From positions 1 through 5,408 of the forward strand of contig CAZEUZ010000178.1 in assembly GCA_964515805.1 (NCBI GenBank): a stretch of DNA of 5,408 bases. The letters are read 5' to 3'. A model generated the notes under the pieces. It was not told the origin of the DNA and did not search any database. It was given only the letters and a program-made list of their open reading frames with translations. The first letter of the stretch is position 1, and every line of letters starts with the position of its first letter. Made by a program: the position numbers and the translations under genes. The DNA is from CAZEUZ01 sp964515805 (GTDB lineage: Bacteria > Pseudomonadota > Gammaproteobacteria > Pseudomonadales > Cellvibrionaceae). This document shows positions 1 to 5,408 of this stretch, one piece after another.

Positions 1-2273
1 ATACTGGCGCTTCCCCAGGGTGCAGCAGATATCGCCCCGATTGGCTGTGCATTTTTAGGAGTTGTCGGTGTTGCGGGTAAAAATGGTACTAAATGTGGCA
101 TTACGCCGATAGGACCTACCCCTGGACCACCGCCACCATGAGGAATACAAAAAGTTTTGTGTAGATTTAGATGAGAAACGTCACCACCGAGATCTGCAGG
201 ACTGGCAACACCCACCATCGCATTCAAATTAGCGCCATCGACATAGACCTGCCCACCGTATCGATGAACAATGTCAGTGACCGTTTTTATGTGCGCTTCA
301 AACACACCGTGGGTAGATGGATAAGTCACCATAATTGCCGCGAGATTATCGGCATGTTGCTGAGCCTTATCTCGCAAGTCATGCAAGTCAATATTGCCAT
401 TTTTATCGCAATTGACGACCGCCACGCGCATGCCACACATTTGCGCTGACGCCGGATTAGTCCCGTGAGCTGACTGGGGAATTAAGCAGACATTGCGATG
501 ACTATCGCCACGGCTTTTGTGGTAACCATCAATCGCCAACAGACCGGCAAATTCACCCTGCGAACCTGCATTAGGTTGAATAGACACAGCATCATAACCT
601 GTACACACCGCAAGCTGTTCTTCCAATTGAGTAATCATAAGGCGATAGCCGTGCCACTGGTCTGCTGGCGCCATGGGATGAATTTGGCTAAATTCAGGCC
701 AGGTCACCGGTATCATTTCACTGGCAGCATTGAGCTTCATGGTACAGGAACCCAGTGGAATCATGGTTCGATCCAGCGCCAAGTCTTTATCCGACAATTT
801 GCGCAGATAACGCAACATATCGGTTTCAGTCTGGTAGCGAGAAAATACCGGATGAGTCAACACTTGATCGTCGCGATAGTATGCATCCGTATTATTTTCT
901 TTTATATTACCCGCCACTGCATCAAAAGTGAGGTTGGAACGGCTATCAAAAAATCGCCAAAGCTGTTCTACGTCAGCTATAGTCGACAACTCATCAAATG
1001 ATGCAGATACACGGGTATCATTCATTTTGTGAATATTGATAGACGCTGAAAGTGCTGCATCAACAATAGCTTGAGTATTATCACCAGTCTGTATGGTGAC
1101 TGTGTCAAAGCAGTGCTGATTGATGACGGTAAAACCCAACTCACCTAAACCAGTAGAGAACGTTCGGGCGAGTAAGTTTACCTTTTGAGCTATTGCACGC
1201 AGACCTTTAGGGCCGTGATAACAAGCATACATGGCTGCGATAACGGCGAGTAATACCTGTGCAGTACAAATATTGGATGTCGCCTTTTCACGGCGAATAT
1301 GCTGTTCGCGCGTCTGCAATGCCAGCCGGTAGGCAGGTTCACCCGCCGAATCAACGGATACACCCACCAAACGGCCGGGTAGCGCCCGTTGATGTTTTTT
1401 GAGGGTCGACATATACGCTGCATGAGGCCCACCGAAACCCATCGGCACACCAAAGCGCTGGGTGCTGCCAACCACCACGTCAGCACCTAATTCAGCGGGG
1501 GATTTTAACAATACCAACGAAAGAATATCAGCGGCAAATATCACCATCGTCTTACTGTCGCGTGCAGTGGTGATAGTATCGTTGAATGTTCTGATTTCGC
1601 CGGTTTTATCGGGATATTGAACCAATAAACCAAAGCATTTCTCCGCATTGAATTCAGTTTCCACATCGCCAATTTTAATCTCTATGCCGGCAGCTTTAGC
1701 ACGGGTGGAAACCACATCAATCGTCTGCTTAAAGCAAGCACTATCTATGAAAAAACACGGGCGTTGATCTCGTACGTTGCGCCGCGCCAACGCCATAGCC
1801 TCTGAGGCTGCTGTAGCTTCGTCAAGCATGGATGCGTTGGCAATATCCATTCCCGTCAAATCGCAGATCATGGTTTGGAAGTTGAGTAACGCTTCCAAAC
1901 GCCCCTGAGATATCTCTGCCTGATAAGGTGTGTAAGCGGTATACCAGGCAGGATTTTCTAACACATTGCGCAAAATAACCGTGGGCGTAATCGTACCGTA
2001 GTAACCTTGTCCAATAAAAGATCGATACACTTTGTTCATTGAAGCCAGTTTTTTTAATTCAGAGAGTGCATCCTGTTCACTCATCGGATCACCAATAGTC
2101 AAACCATTAGGGCAATAGACACTGATTGGCACTACATCGGCAATAAATTGCTCCATGGATTCATAACCCATCGTTTTCAATAATGCGGTAGTATCATCCG
2201 TGCCGAATGTGCCAACGTGGCGGTCGACAAAACCGTGTGCGGAATATTGACTAAAAGATTGATCACTATTCAT
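1..2273 (-). CDS. gcvP: Glycine dehydrogenase (aminomethyl-transferring), P protein of the glycine cleavage system; C-terminus cut by window edge
   Basis: This is the P protein, a pyridoxal-phosphate enzyme that decarboxylates glycine and transfers the aminomethyl group to the lipoyl arm of H protein in the cytoplasm. The frame is open without interruption from the ATG at 2273 to the left edge, giving 757 residues; the family is usually about 950-960, so roughly 200 C-terminal residues are missing. It is the long single-chain form, with both homologous halves present. The N-terminal half shows 'YTPYQAEISQGRLEALLNFQ' and a 'STQRFGVPMGFGGPHAAY' block (residues about 270-287). The second half shows 'LGSCTMKLNA' (about 507-516), 'QSAHGTNPASAQM' and the cofactor site 'LNLHKTFCIPHGGGGPG', in which Lys706 (codon 158-156) is the expected Schiff-base lysine. 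The start is firm: an in-frame TAG lies two codons upstream and the protein begins at the family's normal place (before 'HGFVDRHVG'). It lies downstream of gcvT and is probably co-transcribed with it. No strong ribosome binding site is visible. Confidence 0.97.
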   Translation of the reverse strand, partial: MNSDQSFSQYSAHGFVDRHVGTFGTDDTTALLKTMGYESMEQFIADVVPISVYCPNGLTIGDPMSEQDALSELKKLASMNKVYRSFIGQGYYGTITPTVILRNVLENPAWYTAYTPYQAEISQGRLEALLNFQTMICDLTGMDIANASMLDEATAASEAMALARRNVRDQRPCFFIDSACFKQTIDVVSTRAKAAGIEIKIGDVETEFNAEKCFGLLVQYPDKTGEIRTFNDTITTARDSKTMVIFAADILSLVLLKSPAELGADVVVGSTQRFGVPMGFGGPHAAYMSTLKKHQRALPGRLVGVSVDSAGEPAYRLALQTREQHIRREKATSNICTAQVLLAVIAAMYACYHGPKGLRAIAQKVNLLARTFSTGLGELGFTVINQHCFDTVTIQTGDNTQAIVDAALSASINIHKMNDTRVSASFDELSTIADVEQLWRFFDSRSNLTFDAVAGNIKENNTDAYYRDDQVLTHPVFSRYQTETDMLRYLRKLSDKDLALDRTMIPLGSCTMKLNAASEMIPVTWPEFSQIHPMAPADQWHGYRLMITQLEEQLAVCTGYDAVSIQPNAGSQGEFAGLLAIDGYHKSRGDSHRNVCLIPQSAHGTNPASAQMCGMRVAVVNCDKNGNIDLHDLRDKAQQHADNLAAIMVTYPSTHGVFEAHIKTVTDIVHRYGGQVYVDGANLNAMVGVASPADLGGDVSHLNLHKTFCIPHGGGGPGVGPIGVMPHLVPFLPATPTTPKNAQPIGAISAAPWGSAS

Positions 2274-2356
2274 TGACTACATCGTCTCGTGCAATTATGG
2301 ATAAAAAATGGATTAAAAAACTGAGTAATTTACTGCTAAGGCAGTCAGACATGAGG
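2274..2356 (-). other. gcvT-gcvP spacer without gcvH, with a weak hairpin
   Basis: This 83-base spacer separates the gcvT stop codon from the gcvP start and contains no gene. On the minus strand it holds a perfect 5-bp stem with a 4-base loop (ACTGC-CTTA-GCAGT, positions 2345-2332). Eleven bases further on is a run of six T residues (2320-2315). The arrangement resembles a weak or leaky terminator/attenuator, but the stem is short and too far from the T run to be convincing. It may instead be an RNA processing or stability element that adjusts the ratio of T to P protein. Confidence 0.3.
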
Positions 2357-3493
2357 TCAAACTGAAGCACTTCCTTTGGCAACAAAGGGCATCTTGCAGG
2401 GAGTCACGGAAACTTTCTTACCACGCACTAATGCGTACAGTGGTTTGTCATTTTTCAGTGCGTTGTCTAGACTCAGTGTATCGATATAGCTCATAAAAAT
2501 AGCTCGATTCAGTGTGGGCGAAAAGCCACCACTAGTAACGCGACCACACGCCACATTTTGATCATCGACAATAATTGCTCCTTCGCGAACAGGTGACTTG
2601 CCATCGACCAGGAAGCCTTGACGTATACGCTTAACACCCTTGTCAAGCTGTTGAAGAATAATGTCAGCACCGATAAATCCTCCTGATTTTTCACCACCAA
2701 CACGGCGAGAAGGTGTAATACTCCAATTCAGACCTGCCTCAACGGGTGTGGTGTCGGTATCTAAATCGTGACCATACAAACATAAGCCTGCCTCTAAACG
2801 TAGCGAATCTCTTGCTCCTAATCCGACCCATTGTACGATACCGTTAGCCACTAGTTGTTGTGCAGTCGATGTTGCGCTGTCATTAGGTATGGATAGCTCA
2901 AACCCATCCTCTCCAGTATAACCTCCGCGGCTGATTCGCACTTCAACAGCTTGAGAATCTACATCCAGTACTGTAGAGATAGAGCGCATAAATTTCAACG
3001 AATTGACGTTTTCTTCAAGTTCAGGGAAAACACTGACTAACGCCTTGGCAGCCATTGGGCCTTGTAAAGCCAGTAGGGAAAAGTCATCTAATCGTTTAAT
3101 GGTACTATTCTCAATGTATTGGTTGAGGTGGGCTAAGTCTTCCACTTTGCGGGAAGCATTGACAACGAGATAAAAACTTTGTTCTCCAGTACGCACGATT
3201 ATCAAGTCATCGAGAATACCGCCATTTTCCAGAGTAAAAAAGGTATAGCGTTGCTGTCCAATTGTCATCGTCTCAAGATCGACGGGTAAAATATGTTCTA
3301 GCTCTCTGACAACCTCAGAGCCCGATATCGACAATTGGCCCATATGTGAGACATCAAATAAACCGGCGTAGGTGCGTGTATGCAGATGCTCTGCTTTGAT
3401 ACCGGTATACTGAACCGGCATATCGTATCCGGCAAACGGAACCATGCGCGCACCTGCGGCGATATGCATCGAATGAAGAGCTGTCTTATTCAT
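2357..3493 (-). CDS. gcvT: Aminomethyltransferase, T protein of the glycine cleavage system
   Basis: This complete gene of 378 codons encodes the tetrahydrofolate-dependent T protein. It takes the aminomethyl group from lipoylated H protein, releases ammonia and forms 5,10-methylene-tetrahydrofolate. The length is slightly above the usual 360-375. The N-terminal folate-binding GCV_T domain covers about residues 6-260 and the C-terminal barrel domain about 285-370. Visible family motifs are 'GARMVPFAGYDMPVQY' (14-29), 'AGLFDVSHMGQ' (43-53), 'GGILDDLI' (91-98, holding the conserved aspartates near the folate site), 'LALQGP' (141-146), 'SRGGYTGEDGFEL' (188-200), 'GLGARDSLRLEAGLCLYGHD' (224-243) and 'VTSGGFSPTL' (319-328). 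The ATG at 3493 is the only plausible start, because an in-frame TAA lies six codons upstream, but no Shine-Dalgarno sequence precedes it. It is the first gene of the leftward gcvT-gcvP unit and is divergent from coaX. The related folate proteins YgfZ, sarcosine oxidase and dimethylglycine dehydrogenase are less likely, given the motifs and the adjacent gcvP. Confidence 0.96.
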   Translation of the reverse strand: MNKTALHSMHIAAGARMVPFAGYDMPVQYTGIKAEHLHTRTYAGLFDVSHMGQLSISGSEVVRELEHILPVDLETMTIGQQRYTFFTLENGGILDDLIIVRTGEQSFYLVVNASRKVEDLAHLNQYIENSTIKRLDDFSLLALQGPMAAKALVSVFPELEENVNSLKFMRSISTVLDVDSQAVEVRISRGGYTGEDGFELSIPNDSATSTAQQLVANGIVQWVGLGARDSLRLEAGLCLYGHDLDTDTTPVEAGLNWSITPSRRVGGEKSGGFIGADIILQQLDKGVKRIRQGFLVDGKSPVREGAIIVDDQNVACGRVTSGGFSPTLNRAIFMSYIDTLSLDNALKNDKPLYALVRGKKVSVTPCKMPFVAKGSASV

Positions 3494-3535
3494 GATGTTG
3501 ACCAGATTTTAGAGGGGGAAAACAGATTTTTGGCA

Positions 3536-3565
3536 AGAACATGATTCTATTGCTAAAGATATAAT
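3536..3565 (+). promoter_or_regulatory. Candidate sigma-70 promoter toward coaX
   Basis: A perfect TATAAT lies at 3560-3565. The best upstream partner is AGAACA at 3536-3541 with an 18-base spacer; only its last three bases fit the TTGACA consensus. Transcription would begin near 3572, giving coaX a leader of about 210 bases that contains the dyad at 3685-3718. The hexamer is clear, but in A+T-rich DNA one can arise by chance, so its use is inferred. Confidence 0.35.
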
Positions 3566-3684
3566 GACACATGCAACTCGCGGATATCTTACACTAAAAT
3601 ACTCTTTCTATTGCACTGAATCGAACCAATGGATAACTTTTTCAGTCAAACTCTGCAAACTAAAAGACTCAAATAACCTGGCTG

Positions 3685-3718
3685 CTTTGAGGTCATTAAA
3701 AAACATCGAACCTCAAAG
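3685..3718. repeat. 9-bp inverted repeat upstream of coaX
   Basis: The arms CTTTGAGGT (3685-3693) and ACCTCAAAG (3710-3718) are perfect reverse complements separated by 16 A-rich bases. A G-T wobble and one further T-A pair extend the stem to 11. The dyad ends 61 bases before the preferred coaX start and 22 bases before the alternative GTG start. In RNA it would be a hairpin with a large loop; as DNA it could be an operator. On the minus strand the T run lies inside the loop, so it does not look like an intrinsic terminator. Its function is unknown. Confidence 0.6.
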
Positions 3719-3779
3719 TACTTAAATCCATTATGGGCATGTGAAAAGTGATAGCTCTACCGGCACCAATTATTTCAAG

Positions 3780-4550
3780 ATGATACTCGAAGTCGACATC
3801 GGTAATAGTCGCATTAAGTGGCGACTGCGTTCAGAAAACACCATCATCTTATCATCGGTAAGTGATAACACCGAGGATCCAGATAGCATTTTTGATTTGA
3901 AAGGAATTCAGCCAACCGCTGTCTGGCTATCTACTGTCGTGCCCAGCCTACAGCAAAAAATTTCACAATGGTGCTATCGCCGCTTTGGCATTCAACCTCA
4001 ATGTGCATTGGTCACTCGGGAAAGAGCCGGTGTCAATAATGGCTACAACGCACCTTCACAATTGGGTGTGGATCGATGGCTTGCCGTATTGGCTGCTTTT
4101 CAGCTAATTAAGGGAGCATGCGTTGTGATTGATTGCGGTACGGCCTGTACCATTGATATCGTTGCGGAGAATGGCCAACATAAGGGAGGTTATATTGTCC
4201 CTGGCATTAAAATGATGTCCGATACCTTATACCAAAACACGGAAGGTGTGAAGAAGCCACCCACTACATATCATGACATTCTCACTACTCCCGGCAGGTC
4301 GACAGATGAGGCTGTCAAAGCAGGTCTAGCAGTAATGATTATCGGCTTAATTGATTACACTCTGAGAGAGAGCTCGTTGAATAACAGTAACGTTTCAATA
4401 CTATTGACAGGTGGCGATGGTGAACTATTTCAGCGAATATTGGCAGATCGTTTAGGCCTCAACGTAGAGTTTCGTGCGGAGTTGGTGCTAGACGGTTTGC
4501 AGTACGCAGAAATGGACTCCATTATCAGGACAGTTGGTTTGAAAAGCTAA
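3780..4550 (+). CDS. coaX: Type III pantothenate kinase
   Basis: CoaX phosphorylates pantothenate to 4'-phosphopantothenate, the first and committed step of coenzyme A synthesis, in the cytoplasm. It belongs to the ASKHA (acetate kinase/hsp70/actin) fold and, by family knowledge, resists CoA feedback and needs a monovalent cation. With the start at 3780 it has 256 residues, normal for the family. Motifs in order are the phosphate loop 'EVDIGNSRIKW' (residues 4-14, with Asp6, Gly8 and Asn9), 'GYNAPSQLGVDRW' (88-100, where Asp98 is the expected catalytic base), 'VVIDCGTACTIDIV' (115-128, second phosphate motif), 'GGYIVPG' (136-142) and 'LTGGDG' (209-214). I chose the ATG at 3780 because it puts DIGN at its usual distance from the N-terminus. 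A GTG at 3741 would add 13 residues (MKSDSSTGTNYFK) with no family support, though neither start has a good ribosome binding site. In many gammaproteobacteria coaX follows birA; here it stands alone, divergent from gcvT. Confidence 0.94.
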   Translation: MILEVDIGNSRIKWRLRSENTIILSSVSDNTEDPDSIFDLKGIQPTAVWLSTVVPSLQQKISQWCYRRFGIQPQCALVTRERAGVNNGYNAPSQLGVDRWLAVLAAFQLIKGACVVIDCGTACTIDIVAENGQHKGGYIVPGIKMMSDTLYQNTEGVKKPPTTYHDILTTPGRSTDEAVKAGLAVMIIGLIDYTLRESSLNNSNVSILLTGGDGELFQRILADRLGLNVEFRAELVLDGLQYAEMDSIIRTVGLKS

Positions 4551-4551
4551 G

Positions 4552-4567
4552 AGGTCTGTATAGACCT
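4552..4567 (+). terminator. Short hairpin directly after coaX; possible weak terminator
   Basis: The arms AGGTCT (4552-4557) and AGACCT (4562-4567) pair perfectly around the 4-base loop GTAT, with a flanking G-T wobble, starting two bases after the coaX stop codon. No T run follows, so this is not a standard intrinsic terminator. It could protect the 3' end of the message or pause transcription. Confidence 0.3.
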
Positions 4568-4736
4568 TCACACCGGCAGTGTATTGCAGCAAAATTATTC
4601 GCTTCAGTGATTCCATAACGCTTTCAATAGACGACAGCGCCCTACTCGGTTACCATCGCGTTTACCACGCCATTCGTACAGCTTTAGCTAAAAGACTTAT
4701 TTCTACTTTCAATAGATCCCAATTTAGAACTGCCTT
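4568..4736. other. Intergenic stretch between coaX and the efflux adaptor gene
   Basis: No gene is seen here. The stretch presumably holds the promoter of the following adaptor gene, but I could not find a convincing -35/-10 pair. It contains two copies of the 11-mer CTTTCAATAGA in direct orientation (4621-4631 and 4706-4716), the second ending 20 bases before the adaptor start codon. Confidence 0.4.
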
Positions 4737-5408
4737 ATGAAACTATCAACGATGCAAAAAAGACTGATATTTACCGTATTGGGATTATTGATTGCCGTCG
4801 CTCTGCTTGGGGGAATCAAAGCTGCGCAGATCGCGACACTGATTGAAAACGGTAAATCCTTCAGTGAACCACCCATCAGTATTTCATCAGTCGAAGTCAA
4901 ACAAGATCAGTGGCAAAACACGCTACACGCCATTGGTTCACTGGAAGCGGCTAAAGGGTTGTTAATTACCGCCGATCTCCCCGGTCGCATTGCCAAAATT
5001 CACTTTGATGCGGGCTCGGAAGTGAAAGTGGGCGATTTATTGGTGGAGCAGGATATTTCCAGTGAAAAAACCCAGTTGCGCTCCGCCAGAGCGGCCGCTA
5101 GCCTGGCGAAAATACAACTGGATAGGGTGAAAGAACTCTATCAAAAAAAGGTCGCGTCCAAATCCGAATTTGACAGTGCCGGCGCCGATTATGATGCTGC
5201 TGTCGCCAATGTAGACAATATATTGGCGGCTATCGAGAAAAAGAGTATTCGCGCGCCCTTCGACGGACGCCTGGGTATACGCCTGGTTAATCTAGGGCAA
5301 ATTATCAATGCCGGCGATCCGGTGGTATCACTACAGGCCACCAAACAAATGTTTGTCAATTTCTCGTTGCCACAGCAACATCTGCCGAAACTAGCGAATC
5401 AGCTACCA
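4737..5408 (+). CDS. RND efflux pump periplasmic adaptor (membrane-fusion protein, HlyD/AcrA type); 3' end beyond window
   Basis: The frame is open from the ATG at 4737 to the right edge, giving 224 residues of a family that usually has 350-400. Adaptors of this type sit in the periplasm, tethered to the inner membrane, and link an RND transporter to a TolC-like outer membrane channel. Residues 9-28 are a hydrophobic segment (signal anchor or signal peptide) after a Lys/Arg-containing start; no lipobox cysteine is seen. The first half of the lipoyl-like domain is around 77-106 ('ITADLPGRIAKIHFDAG', 'VGDLLVEQD'). A helical hairpin of about 60 residues follows (107-168, 'SEFDSAGADYDAAVANV'). 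The second lipoyl half is at 169-200 ('SIRAPFDGRLGIR', 'NLGQIINAGDPVVSLQ'), and the beta-barrel begins at about 201 ('MFVNFSLPQQ'). The transporter gene would be expected just downstream, outside the window. The substrate cannot be told from this sequence, so I give no gene symbol. No clear Shine-Dalgarno sequence precedes the ATG; a second ATG at 4752 is possible but would shorten the positively charged N-terminus. Confidence 0.92.
   Translation, partial: MKLSTMQKRLIFTVLGLLIAVALLGGIKAAQIATLIENGKSFSEPPISISSVEVKQDQWQNTLHAIGSLEAAKGLLITADLPGRIAKIHFDAGSEVKVGDLLVEQDISSEKTQLRSARAAASLAKIQLDRVKELYQKKVASKSEFDSAGADYDAAVANVDNILAAIEKKSIRAPFDGRLGIRLVNLGQIINAGDPVVSLQATKQMFVNFSLPQQHLPKLANQLP

Larger units (their letters stand above)
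3494..3779. promoter_or_regulatory. Divergent gcvT/coaX intergenic control region
   Basis: This A+T-rich gap of 286 bases must hold the promoter for the leftward gcvT-gcvP unit and probably the one for rightward coaX. It includes a TATAAT hexamer on the plus strand, a TAAGAT hexamer (3591-3586) on the minus strand as a weak -10 candidate for gcvT, a 9-bp dyad near coaX and a duplicated 9-mer TTCTATTGC (3545-3553 and 3606-3614). The minus-strand TAAGAT has no good -35 partner. No glycine riboswitch core could be recognised in the gcvT leader. No convincing extra gene or tRNA is present. Confidence 0.55.

Noticed and set aside
171..1001. Two plus-strand open frames (171-449 and 498-1001)
   Set aside because: They lie opposite gcvP, whose frame is continuous and rich in family motifs; their translations resemble no protein family and look like antisense shadows.
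1190..1486. Minus-strand open frame of 98 codons
   Set aside because: It overlaps gcvP in another frame on the same strand, and the conserved gcvP motif 'FGVPMGFGGPHAAY' is encoded here in the real frame.
2315..2348. True intrinsic terminator between gcvT and gcvP
   Set aside because: The stem is only 5 bp and lies 11 bases from the T run, and the two genes act in one pathway, so full termination here is unlikely; it is kept only as a weak hairpin.
2509..2703. Minus-strand open frame of 64 codons
   Set aside because: It lies wholly inside gcvT in another frame, with no recognisable features.
3606..3632. tRNA T-arm-like sequence GGTTCGATTC on the minus strand
   Set aside because: The five-base stem expected around the loop does not pair properly, and no acceptor, D or anticodon arm accompanies it.
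3494..3740. Glycine riboswitch upstream of gcvT
   Set aside because: Such riboswitches occur before gcvT in several bacteria, but I could not find the conserved core blocks in the minus-strand leader. A covariance-model search would settle it.
1..5408. Mobile element, defence system, CRISPR or toxin-antitoxin locus
   Set aside because: No transposase, integrase, terminal repeats, repeat-spacer pattern or small paired genes are visible; almost all of the window is accounted for by four known genes.

Overview
The window looks like chromosomal DNA from a free-living gammaproteobacterium, perhaps of the Cellvibrionales/Pseudomonadales type. This rests on the style of the proteins: a one-chain glycine dehydrogenase P protein, a pseudomonad-like T protein (residues 'MVPFAGYDMPVQY'), a type III pantothenate kinase and an RND-type periplasmic adaptor. 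Base composition is moderate and coding density is high. No mobile element, CRISPR array, tRNA or rRNA is visible. The assignment is inferred from reading the translations; no database search was possible.

Layout: positions 1-2273 (minus strand) hold the first 757 codons of gcvP, whose C-terminal end lies beyond the left edge. After an 83-base gap comes the complete gcvT (2357-3493, minus strand), so the pair is transcribed leftward in the order gcvT-gcvP. Both encode parts of the glycine cleavage system. P decarboxylates glycine and loads the aminomethyl group on the lipoyl arm of H protein. T then releases ammonia and passes the one-carbon unit to tetrahydrofolate. The gene for H protein, gcvH, usually lies between or beside them and is not in the visible part.

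A divergent intergenic region (3494-3779) separates gcvT from coaX (about 3780-4550, plus strand). CoaX is the type III pantothenate kinase, the first step of coenzyme A synthesis. The region contains a perfect TATAAT hexamer pointing toward coaX and a 9-bp dyad close to the coaX start. After coaX comes a short perfect hairpin and a 186-base gap. The window then ends inside a plus-strand gene for a membrane-fusion (periplasmic adaptor) protein of an RND efflux pump (from 4737), of which 224 codons are visible.

The genes are ordinary housekeeping and efflux functions, and I found no evidence of a previously undescribed system. The points most worth checking are the absence of gcvH between gcvT and gcvP, the dyad and repeated short motifs in the two intergenic regions, and the lack of a clear Shine-Dalgarno sequence before all four genes.
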